Below, one piece after another: positions 36,201 through 47,900 of a DNA stretch of 64,000 nt; the first letter of the stretch is position 1; each line of letters opens with the position of its first letter. Both the position numbers and the translations under genes were made by a program. Below the pieces are notes generated by a model. The model ran no database searches. It worked only from the letters and a program-made list of their open reading frames with translations, and was not told the origin of the DNA. Source of the stretch: Nemertoderma westbladi (taxonomy: Eukaryota; Xenacoelomorpha; Nemertodermatida; Nemertodermatidae); contig JAUCBJ010009143.1 of assembly GCA_032718475.1 (NCBI GenBank), positions 107,890 to 171,889 on the forward strand. Reading direction: 5' to 3'.

Positions 36201-39100
36201 CTTCTACTTCCGCACACTCGAAGCCTCAGCATCTGGGCCAGCAGCTCTCCAGATTAATTTACCTTCTACTTCCGCACACTCGAAGCCTCAGCAACTGGGC
36301 CACCAGCTCTCCCGATTAATCCACCTTCTACTTCCGCACACTCGAAGCCTCAGCAACTGGGCCAGCAGCTCTCCCGATTAATCCACCTTCTACTTCCGCA
36401 CACTCGAAGCCTCAGCAACTGGGCCAGCAGCTCTCCAGATTAATTTACCTTCTTCTTCCACTCACTCGAAAGCCTCAGCAACTGGGCCAGCAGCTCTCCC
36501 GATTAATCCACCTTCTACTTCCGCACACTCGAAAGCCTCAGCAACTGGGCCAGCAGCTCTCCCGATTAATCCACCTTCTACTTACGCACACTCGAAGCCT
36601 CAGCAACTGGGCCAGCAGTTCTCCCGATTATTCCACCTTCTACTTCCGCACACTCGAAGCCTCATCAACTGGGCCAGCAGCTCTCCAGATTAATTTACCT
36701 TCTTCTTCCGCTCACTCGAAAGCCTCAGCAACTGGGCCAGCAGCTCTCCCGATTAATTTACCTTCTACTTCCGCACACTCGAAAGCCTCAGCAACTGGGC
36801 CAGCAGCTCTCCCGATTAATCCACCTTCTACTTCCGCACACTCGAAGCCTCAGCAACTGGGCCAGCAGCTCTCCCGATTAATCCACCTTCTACTTCCGCA
36901 CACTCGAAGCCTCAGCAACTGGGCCAGCAGCTCTCCAGATTAATTTACCTTCTTCTTCCGCTCACTCGAAAGCCTCAGCAACTGGGCCAGCAGCTCTCCC
37001 GATTAATACCTTCTACTTCCGCACACTCGAAAGCCTCAGCAACTGGGCCAGCAGCTCTCCCGATTAATCCACCTTCTACTTCCGCACACTCGAAGCCTCA
37101 GCAACTGGGCCAGCAGCTCTCCCGATTAATCCACCTTCTACTTCCGCACACTCGAAGCCTCAGCAACTGGGCCAGCAGCTCTCCCGATTAATCCACCTTC
37201 TACTTCCGCACACTCGAAGCCTCAGCAACTGGGCCAGCAGCTCTCCCGATTATTCCACCTTCTACTTCCGCACACTCGAAGCCTCATCAACTGGGCCAGC
37301 AGCTCTCCAGATTAATTTACCTTCTACTTCCGCACACTCGAAAGCCTCAGCAACTGGGCCAGCAGCTCTCCCGATTAATCCACCTTCTACTTCCGCACAC
37401 TCGAAGCCTCAGCAACTGGGCCAGCAGCTCTCCCGATTAATCCACCTTCTACTTCCGCACACTCGAAGCCTCAGCAACTGGGCCAGCAGCTCTCCCGATT
37501 AATCCACCTTCTACTTCCGCACACTCGAAGCCTCAGCAACTGGGCCAGCAGCTCTCCCGATTAATCCACCTTCTACTTCCGCACACTCGAAGCCTCATCA
37601 ACTGGGCCAGCAGCTCTCCAGATTAATTTACCTTCTTCTTCCGCTCACTCGAAAGCCTCAGCAACTGGGCCAGCAGCTCTCCCGATTAATTTACCTTCTA
37701 CTTCCGCACACTCGAAAGCCTCAGCAACTGGGCCAGCAGCTCTCCCGATTAATCCACCTTCTACTTCCGCACACTCGAAAGCCTCAGCAACTGGGCCAGC
37801 AGCTCTCCCGATTAATCCACCTTCTACTTCCGCACACTCGAAGCCTCAGCAACTAGGCCACCAGCTCTCCCTATTAATCCACCTTCTACTTCCGCACAAT
37901 CGAAGCCTCAGCAACTGGGCCAGCAGCTCTCACGATTATTCAACCTTCTACTTCCGCACACTCGAAGCCTCATCAACTGGGCCAGCAGCTCTCCAAGTTA
38001 ATTTACCTTCTACTTCCACACACTCGATGCCTCATCAACTGGGCCAGCAGCTCTCCAAATTAATTTACCTTCTACTTCCGCACAGTCGATGCCTCATCAA
38101 ATGGGCCACCAGCTCTCCCGATTATTCCACCTTCTACTTCCGCACACTTAAAGCCTCGGCAACTGGGCCACCACCTCCCCCGATTAATCCACCTTCAACT
38201 TCCGCACATTGGAAGCCTCGGCAACTGGGCCATCAGCTCTCCCGATTAATCTACCTTCTACTTCCGCTCACTCGAAAGTCTCAGCAACAGGGCCACCAGC
38301 TCTCCCGATTAATCCAACTTCTACTTCCGCACACTCGAAGCCTCAGCAACTGGGCCAGCAGCTCTCCCGATTAATCCAACTTCTACTTCCGCACACTCGA
38401 AGCCTCAGAAACTGGGCCAGCAGCTCTGCAGATTAATTTACCTTTTACTTTCACTCACTCGAAAGCCTCAGCAACTGGGCCAGCAGCTCTCCCGATTAAT
38501 CTACCTTCTACTTCCGCACACTTAAAGCCTCAGCAACTGGGCCAGCAGCTCTCCAGATTAATTTACCTTCTACTTCCGCTCACTCGAAAGCCGCACCAAC
38601 TGGGCCAGCAGCTCTCCCGATTAATCCACCTTCTACTTCCGCACGCTCGAAGCCTCATCAACTGGGCCATCAGCTCTCCCGATTATTCAACCTTCTATTT
38701 CCGCACACTCGAAGCCTCATCAACTGGGCCAGCAGCTCTCCAAATTAATTTACCTTCTACTTCCGCACACTCGAAGCCTCTGCAACTGGGCCAGCAGCTC
38801 TCCCAATTATTCAACCTTCTACTTCCGCACACTCGAAGCCTCATCAACTGGGCCAGCAGCTCTCCAAGTTAATTTACCTTCTACTTCCACACACTCGATG
38901 CCTCATCAACTGGGCCAGCAGCTCTCCAAATTAATTTACCTTCTACTTCCGCACACTCGATGCCTCATCAACTGGGCCAGCAGCTCTCCCGATTAATTCA
39001 CCTTCTACTTCCGCACACTCGAAGCCTCAGCATCTGGGCCAGCAGCTCTCCAGATTAATTTACCTTCTACTTCCGCACACTCGAAGCCTCAGCAACTGGG
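30270..39100 (+). repeat. Array segment with a 2435-bp repeat and a 7852-bp-spaced duplicate
   Basis: About 29.99-30.84 kb recurs at 37.85-38.70 kb. AACTAGGCCA at 29999 and 37851 are 7852 apart. The offset becomes 7853 after CACCTCCCCG near 30320, which is one C shorter than its partner near 38170. Inside, about 33.11-34.5 recurs at 35.55-37.0 kb with offset 2435, for example TCTACTTAC at 34142 and 36577. CACTTAAAG and GAAAGCCGCACC variants mark this zone. The duplicates hold matching 177-codon open frames (33227-33760, 35662-36195) that I treat as non-coding. One unit at 31734 has CATGCAAC, an added base. Confidence 0.78.
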
Positions 39101-39498
39101 CCACCAGCTCTCCCGATTAATCCACCTTCTACTTCCGCTCACTCGAAGCCTCAGCAACTGGGCCAGCAGCTCTCCCGATTAATCCACCTTCTACTTCCGC
39201 ACACTCGAAGCCTCAGCAACTGGGCCAGCAGCTCTCCAGATTAATTTACCTTCTTCTTCCGCTCACTCGAAAGCCTCAGCAACTGGGCCAGCAGCTCTCC
39301 CGATTAATTTACCTTCTACTTCCGCACACTCGAAAGCCTCAGCAACTGGGCCAGCAGCTCTCCCGATTAATCCACCTTCTACTTCCGCACACTCGAAGCC
39401 TCAGCAACTGGGCCACCAGCTCTCCCGATTAATCCACCTTCTACTTCCGCACACTCGAAGCCTCATCAACTGGGCCAGCAGCTCTCCAGATTAATTTA

Positions 39499-39876
39499 CC
39501 TTCTTCTTCCGCTCACTCGAAAGCCTCAGCAACTGGGCCAGCAGCTCTCCCGATTAATTTACCTTCTTCTTCCGCTCACTCGAAAGCCTCAGCAACTGGG
39601 CCAGCAGCTCTCCCGATTAATTTACCTTCTTCTTCCGCTCACTCGAAAGCCTCAGCAACTGGGCCAGCAGCTCTCCCGATTAATTTACCTTCTTCTTCCG
39701 CTCACTCGAAAGCCTCAGCAACTGGGCCAGCAGCTCTCCAGATTAATTTACCTTCTTCTTCCGCTCACTCGAAAGCCTCAGCAACTGGGCCAGCAGCTCT
39801 CCCGATTAATTTACCTTCTTCTTCCGCTCACTCGAAAGCCTCAGCAACTGGGCCAGCAGCTCTCCCGATTAATTTA
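39499..39876 (+). repeat. Run of six 63-bp TTCTTCTTCC-type units
   Basis: Six consecutive units are all 63 bp, with CCTTCTTCTTCC at 39499, 39562 and so on. They are nearly identical: CGCTCACTCGAAAGCC, GCCAGCAG, CCCGATTAATTT, with CCAGATTAATTT in one of them. Because 63 is a multiple of three, the Pro/Ser/Ala-rich frame (GPAALPINLPSSSAHSK) and the Leu-rich frame both stay in phase across the run. A similar run of four lies at about 41748-41999. This looks like very recent local expansion of one subtype. Confidence 0.85.
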
Positions 39877-41747
39877 CCTTCTACTTCCGCACACTCGAAA
39901 GCCTCAGCAACTGGGCCAGCAGCTCTCCCGATTAATCCACCTTCTACTTCCGCACACTCGAAGCCTCAGCAACTGGGCCACCAGCTCTCCCGATTAATCC
40001 ACCTTCTACTTCCGCACACTCGAAGCCTCAGCAACTGGGCCAGCAGCTCTCCCGATTAATCCACCTTCTACTTCCGCACACTCGAAGCCTCAGCAACTGG
40101 GCCAGCAGCTCTCCCGATTAATCCACCTTCTACTTCCGCACACTCGAAGCCTCATCAACTGGGCCAGCAGCTCTCCAGATTAATTTACCTTCTTCTTCCG
40201 CTCACTCGAAAGCCTCAGCAACTGGGCCAGCAGCTCTCCCGATTAATTTACCTTCTACTTCCGCACACTCGAAAGCCTCAGCAACTGGGCCAGCAGCTCT
40301 CCCGATTAATCCACCTTCTACTTCCGCACACTCGAAGCCTCAGCAACTGGGCCAGCAGCTCTCCCGATTAATCCACCTTCTACTTCCGCACACTCGAAGC
40401 CTCAGCAACTGGGCCAGCAGCTCTCCAGATTAATTTACCTTCTACTTCTGCTCACTCGAAAGCCTCAGCAACTGGGCCAGCAGCTCTCCAGATTAATTTA
40501 CCTTCTACTTCTGCTCACTCGAAGCCTCAGCAACTGGGCCACCAGCTCTCCCGATTAATCCAACTTCTACTTCCGCACACTCGAAGCCTCACCACCTGGC
40601 CAGCAGCTCTCCCGATTAATCCACCTTCTACTTCCGCACGCTCGAAGCCTCAGCAACTGGGCCAGCAGCTCTCCCGATTAATCCACCTTCTACTTCCGCA
40701 CACTCGAAGCCTCAGCAACTGGGCCAGCAGCTCTCCCGATTAATCCACCTTCTACTTCCGCACACTCGAAGCCTCAGCAACTGGGCCAGCAGCTCTCCAG
40801 ATTAATTTACCTTCTACTTCCGCACACTCGAAGCCTCAGCAACTGGGCCAGCAGCTCTCCCGATTAATCCACCTTCTACTTCCGCTCACTCGAAAGCCTC
40901 AGCAACTAGGCCAGCAGTTCTCCAGATTAATTTACCTTCTACTTCCGCACACTCGAAGCCTCAGCAACTGGGCCAGCAGCTCTCCCGATTATTCCACCTT
41001 CTACTTCCGCACACTCGAAGCCTCAGCAACTGGGCCAGCATCTCTCCAGATTAATTTACCTTCTTCTTCCGCTCACTCGAAAGCCTCAGCAACTGGGCCA
41101 GCAGCTCTCCAGATTAATTTACCTTCTACTTCCGCACACTCGAAGCCTCAGCAACTGGGCCAGCAGCTCTCCCGATTAATTCCACCTTCTACTTCCGCAC
41201 ACTCGAAGCCTCAGCAACTGGGCCAGCATCTCTCCAGATTAATTTACCTTCTTCTTCCGCTCACTCGAAAGCCTCAGCAACTGGGCCAGCAGCTCTCCAG
41301 ATTAATTTACCTTCTTCTTCCGCTCACTCGAAAGCCTCAGCAACTGGGCCAGCAGCTCTCCCGATTAATTTACCTTCTACTTCCGCACACTCGAAAGCCT
41401 CAGCAACTGGGCCAGCAGCTCTCACGATTAATTTACCTTCTACTTCCGCACACTCGAAGCCTCATCAACTGGGCCAGCAGCTCTCCAGATTAATTTACCT
41501 TCTTCTTCCGCTCACTCGAAAGCCTCAGCAACTGGGCCAGCAGCTCTCCCGATTAATTTACCTTCTACTTCCGCACACTCGAAAGCCTCAGCAACTGGGC
41601 CAGCAGCTCTCCCGATTAATCCACCTTCTACTTCCGCACACTCGAAGCCTCAGCAACTGGGCCACCAGCTCTCCCGATTAATCCACCTTCTACTTCCGCA
41701 CACTCGAAGCCTCAGCAACTGGGCCAGCAGCTCTCCAGATTAATTTA

Positions 41748-41999
41748 CCTTCTTCTTCCGCTCACTCGAAAGCCTCAGCAACTGGGCCAGCAGCTCTCCC
41801 GATTAATTTACCTTCTTCTTCCGCTCACTCGAAAGCCTCAGCAACTGGGCCAGCAGCTCTCCCGATTAATTTACCTTCTTCTTCCGCTCACTCGAAAGCC
41901 TCAGCAACTGGGCCAGCAGCTCTCCCGATTAATTTACCTTCTTCTTCCGCTCACTCGAAAGCCTCAGCAACTGGGCCAGCAGCTCTCCCGATTAATTTA
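41748..41999 (+). repeat. Run of four 63-bp TTCTTCTTCC-type units
   Basis: Four successive 63-bp units with CCTTCTTCTTCC, CGCTCACTCGAAAGCC and CCCGATTAATTT, essentially identical to the run at 39499-39876. It lies between CCAGATTAATTT-type and consensus CCCGATTAATCC-type units. The two runs are about 2.25 kb apart, so they may be copies of one expansion within the same higher-order unit. Confidence 0.8.
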
Positions 42000-44900
42000 C
42001 CTTCTACTTCCGCACACTCGAAAGCCTCAGCAACTGGGCCAGCAGCTCTCCCGATTAATCCACCTTCTACTTCCGCACACTCGAAGCCTCAGCAACTGGG
42101 CCAGCAGCTCTCCCGATTAATCCACCTTCTACTTCCGCACACTCGAAGCCTCAGCAACTGGGCCAGCAGCTCTCCCGATTAATCCACCTTCTACTTCCGC
42201 ACACTCGAAGCCTCAGCAACTGGGCCAGCAGCTCTCCCGATTAATCCACCTTCTACTTCCGCACACTCGAAGCCTCAGCAACTGGGCCAGCAGCTCTCCC
42301 AGATTAATCCACCTTCTACTTCCGCACACTCGAAGCCTCAGCAACTGGGCCAGCAGCTCTCCCGATTAATTTACCTTCTACTTCCGCACACTCGAAAGCC
42401 TCAGCAACTGGGCCAGCAGCTCTCCCGATTAATCCACCTTCTACTTCCGCACACTCGAAGCCTCAGCAACTGGGCCAGCAGCTCTCCCGATTAATCCACC
42501 TTCTACTTCCGCACACTCGAAGCCTCAGCAACTGGGCCAGCAGCTCTCCAGATTAATTTACCTTCTACTTCTGCTCACTCGAAAGCCTCAGCAACTGGGC
42601 CAGCAGCTCTCCAGATTAATTTACCTTCTAATTCTGCTCACTCGAAGCCTCAGCAACTGGGCCACCAGCTCTCCCGATTAATCCAACTTCTACTTCCGCA
42701 CACTCGAAGCCTCACCACCTGGCCAGCAGCTCTCCCGATTAATCCACCTTCTACTTCCGCACGCTCGAAGCCTCAGCAACTGGGCCAGCAGCTCTCCCGA
42801 TTAATCCACCTTCTACTTCCGCACACTCGAAGCCTCAGCAACTGGGCCAGCAGCTCTCCCGATTAATCCACCTTCTACTTCCGCACACTCGAAGCCTCAG
42901 CAACTGGGCCAGCAGCTCTCCAGATTAATTTACCTTCTACTTCCGCACACTCGAAGCCTCAGCAACTGGGCCAGCAGCTCTCCCGATTAATCCACCTTCT
43001 ACTTCCGCTCACTCGAAAGCCTCAGCAACTAGGCCAGCAGTTCTCCCGATTATTCCACCTTCTACTTCCGCACACTCGAAGCCTCAGCAACTGGGCCAGC
43101 ATCTCTCTAGATTAATTTACCTTCTTCTTCCGCTCACTCGAAAGCCTCAGCAACTGGGCCAGCAGCTCTCCAGATTAATTTACCTTCTACTTCCGCTCAC
43201 TCGAAAGCCTCAGCAACTGGGCCAGCAGCTCTCCAGATTAATTTACCTTCTTCTTCCGCTCACTCGAAAGCCTCAGCAACTGGGCCAGCAGCTCTCCCGA
43301 TTAATTTACCTTCTACTTCCGCACACTCGAAAGCCTCAGCAACTGGGCCAGCAGCTCTCCCGATTAATCCACCTTCTACTTCCGCACACTCGAAGCCTCA
43401 GCAACTGGGCCACCAGCTCTCCCGATTAATCCACCTTCTACTTCCGCACACTCGAAGCCTCAGCAACTGGGCCAGCAGCTCTCCAGATTAATTTACCTTC
43501 TTCTTCCGCTCACTCGAAAGCCTCAGCAACTGGGCCAGCAGCTCTCCAGATTAATTTACCTTCTTCTTCCGCTCACTCGAAAGCCTCAGCAACTGGGCCA
43601 GCAGCTCTCCCGATTAATTTACCTTCTTCTTCCGCTCACTCGAAAGCTTCAGCAACTGGGCCAGCAGCTCTCCCGATTAATTTACTTTCTACTTCCGCAC
43701 ACTCGAAAGCCTCAGCAACTGGGCCAGCAGCTCTCCCGATTAATCCACCTTCTACTTCCGCACACTCGAAGCCTCAGCAACTGGGCCACCAGCTCTCCCG
43801 ATTAATCCACCTTCTACTTCCGCACACTCGAAGCCTCAGCAACTGGGCCAGCAGCTCTCCCGATTAATCCACCTTCTACTTCCGCACACTCGAAGCCTCA
43901 GCAACTGGGCCAGCAGCTCTCCCGATTAATCCACCTTCTACTTCCGCACACTCGAAGCCTCATCAACTGGGCCAGCAGCTCTCCAGATTAATTTACCTTC
44001 TTCTTCCGCTCACTCGAAAGCCTCAGCAACTGGGCCAGCAGCTCTCCCGATTAATCCACCTTCTACTTCCGCACACTCGAAGCCTCAGCAACTGGGCCAG
44101 CAGCTCTCCCGATTAATCCACCTTCTACTTCCGCACACTCGAAGCCTCAGCAACTGGGCCAGCAGCTCTCCCGATTAATCCACCTTCTACTTCCGCACAC
44201 TCGAAGCCTCATCAACTGGGCCAGCAGCTCTCCAGATTAATTTACCTTCTTCTTCCGCTCACTCGAAAGCCTCAGCAACTGGGCCAGCAGCTCTCCCGAT
44301 TAATTTACCTTCTACTTCCGCACACTCGAAAGCCTCAGCAACTGGGCCAGCAGCTCTCCCGATTAATCCACCTTCTACTTCCGCACACTCGAAGCCTCAG
44401 CAACTGGGCCAGCAGCTCTCCCGATTAATCCACCTTCTACTTCCGCACACTCGAAGCCTCAGCAACTGGGCCAGCAGCTCTCCAGATTTATTTACCTTCT
44501 ACTTCTGCTCACTCGAAAGCCTCAGCAACTGGGCCAGCAGCTCTCCAGATTAATTTACCTTCTACTTCTGCTCACTCGAAGCCTCAGCAACTGGGCCACC
44601 AGCTCTCCCGATTAATCCAACTTCTACTTCCGCACACTCGAAGCCTCACCACCTGGCCAGCAGCTCTCCCGATTAATCCACCTTCTACTTCCGCACGCTC
44701 GAAGCCTCAGCAACTGGGCCAGCAGCTCTCCCGATTAATCCACCTTCTACTTCCGCACACTCGAAGCCTCAGCAACTGGGCCAGCAGCTCTCCCGATTAA
44801 TCCACCTTCTACTTCCGCACACTCGAAGCCTCAGCAACTGGGCCAGCAGCTCTCCAGATTAATTTACCTTCTACTTCCGCACACTCGAAGCCTCAGCAAC

Positions 44901-47900
44901 TGGGCCAGCAGCTCTCCCGATTAATCCACCTTCTACTTCCGCTCACTCGAAAGCCTCAGCAACTAGGCCAGCAGTTCTCCCGATTATTCCACCTTCTACT
45001 TCCGCACACTCGAAGCCTCAGCAACTGGGCCAGCATCTCTCCAGATTAATTTACCTTCTTCTTCCGCTCACTCGAAAGCCTCAGCAACTGGGCCAGCAGC
45101 TCTCCAGATTAATTTACCTTCTACTTCCGCTCACTCGAAAGCCTCAGCAACTGGGCCAGCAGCTCTCCAGATTAATTTACCTTCTTCTTTCGCTCACTCG
45201 AAAGCCTCAGCAACTGGGCCAGCATCTCTCCAGATTAATTTACCTTCTTCTTCCGCTCACTCGAAAGCCTCAGCAACTGGGCCAGCAGCTCTCCAGATTA
45301 ATTTACCTTCTTCTTCCGCTCACTCGAAAGCCTCAGCAACTGGGCCAGCAGCTCTCCCGATTAATTTACCTTCTACTTCCGCACACTCGAAAGCCTCAGC
45401 AACTGGGCCAGCAGCTCTCCCGATTAATTTACCTTCTACTTCCGCACACTCGAAGCCTCATCAACTGGGCCAGCAGCTCTCCAGATTAATTTACCTTCTT
45501 CTTCCGCTCACTCGAAAGCCTCAGCAACTGGGCCAGCAGCTCTCCCGATTAATTTACCTTCTACTTCCGCACACTCGAAAGCCTCAGCAACTGGGCCAGC
45601 AGCTCTCCCGATTAATCCACCTTCTACTTCCGCACACTCGAAGCCTCAGCAACTGGGCCACCAGCTCTCCCGATTAATCCACCTTCTACTTCCGCACACT
45701 CGAAGCCTCAGCAACTGGGCCAGCAGCTCTCCAGATTAATTTACCTTCTTCTTCCGCTCACTCGAAAGCCTCAGCAACTGGGCCAGCAGCTCTCCAGATT
45801 AATTTACCTTCTTCTTCCGCTCACTCGAAAGCCTCAGCAACTGGGCCAGCAGCTCTCCAGATTAATTTACCTTCTACTTCCGCTCACTCGAAAGCCTCAG
45901 CAACTGGGCCAGCAGCTCTCCCGATTAATTTACCTTCTTCTTCCGCTCACTCGAAAGCCTCAGCAACTGGGCCAGCAGCTCTCCCGATTAATTTACCTTC
46001 TACTTCCGCACACTCGAAAGCCTCAGCAACTGGGCCAGCAGCTCTCCCGATTAATCCACCTTCTACTTCCGCACACTCGAAGCCTCAGCAACTGGGCCAG
46101 CAGCTCTCCCGATTAATCCACCTTCTACTTCCGCACACTCGAAGCCTCAGCAACTGGGCCAGCAGCTCTCCCGATTAATCCACCTTCTACTTCCGCACAC
46201 TCGAAGCCTCAGCAACTGGGCCAGCAGCTCTCCCGATTAATCCACCTTCTACTTCCGCACACTCGAAGCCTCATCAACTGGGCCAGCAGCTCTCCAGATT
46301 AATTTACCTTCTACTTCCGCTCACTCGAAGCCTCAGCAACTGGGCCAGCAGCTCTCCCGATTAATTTACCTTCTACTTCCGCACACTCGAAAGCCTCAGC
46401 AACTGGGCCAGCAGCTCTCCCGATTAATCCACCTTCTACTTCCGCTCACTCGAAGCCTCAGCAACTGGGCCAGCAGCTCTCCCGATTAATCCACCTTCTA
46501 CTTCCGCACACTCGAAGCCTCAGCAACTGGGCCAGCAGCTCTCCAGATTAATTTACCTTCTACTTCCGCTCACTCGAAGCCTCAGCAACTGGGCCAGCAG
46601 CTCTCCCGATTAATCCACCTTCTACTTCCGCACACTCGAAGCCTCAGCAACTGGGCCAGCAGCTCTCCCGATTAATCCACCTTCTACTTCCGCACACTCG
46701 AAGCCTCAGCAACTGGGCCAGCAGCTCTCCCGATTAATCCACCTTCTACTTCCGCACACTCGAAGCCTCAGCAACTGGGCCAGCAGCTCTCCCGATTAAT
46801 TCACCTTCTACTTCCGCACACTCGAAGCCTCAGCAACTGGGCCAGCAGCTCTCCAGATTAATTTACCTTCTACTTCCGCACACTCGAAGCCTCAGCAACT
46901 GGGCCAGCAGCTCTCCCGATTAATTTACCTTCTACTTCCGCACACTCGAAAGCCTCAGCAACTGGGCCAGCAGCTCTCCCGATTAATCCACCTTCTACTT
47001 CCGCACACTCGAAGCCTCAGCAACTGGGCCAGCAGCTCTCCCGATTAATTCCACCTTCTACTTCCGCACACTCGAAGCCTCAGCAACTGGGCCAGCAGCT
47101 CTCCAGATTAATTTACCTTCTTCTTCCGCTCACTCGAAAGCCTCAGCAACTGGGCCAGCAGCTCTCCCGATTAATTTACCTTCTTCTTCCGCTCACTCGA
47201 AAGCCTCAGCAACTGGGCCAGCAGCTCTCCCGATTAATTTACCTTCTACTTCCGCACACTCGAAAGCCTCAGCAACTGGGCCAGCAGCTCTCCCGATTAA
47301 TCCACCTTCTACTTCCGCACACTCGAAGCCTCAGCAACTGGGCCAGCAGCTCTCCCGATTAATCCACCTTCTACTTCCGCACACTCGAAGCCTCAGCAAC
47401 TGGGCCAGCAGCTCTCCCGATTAATCCACCTTCTACTTCCGCACACTCGAAGCCTCATCAACTGGGCCAGCAGCTCTCCAGATTAATTTACCTTCTTCTT
47501 CCGCTCACTCGAAAGCCTCAGCAACTGGGCCAGCAGCTCTCCCGATTAATTTACCTTCTACTTCCGCACACTCGAAAGCCTCAGCAACTGGGCCAGCAGC
47601 TCTCCCGATTAATCCACCTTCTACTTCCGCACACTCGAAGCCTCAGCAACTGGGCCAGCAGCTCTCCCGATTAATCCACCTTCTACTTCCGCACACTCGA
47701 AGCCTCAGCAACTGGGCCAGCAGCTCTCCAGATTTATTTACCTTCTACTTCTGCTCACTCGAAAGCCTCAGCAACTGGGCCAGCAGCTCTCCAGATTAAT
47801 TTACCTTCTACTTCTGCTCACTCGAAGCCTCAGCAACTGGGCCACCAGCTCTCCCGATTAATCCAACTTCTACTTCCGCACACTCGAAGCCTCACCACCT

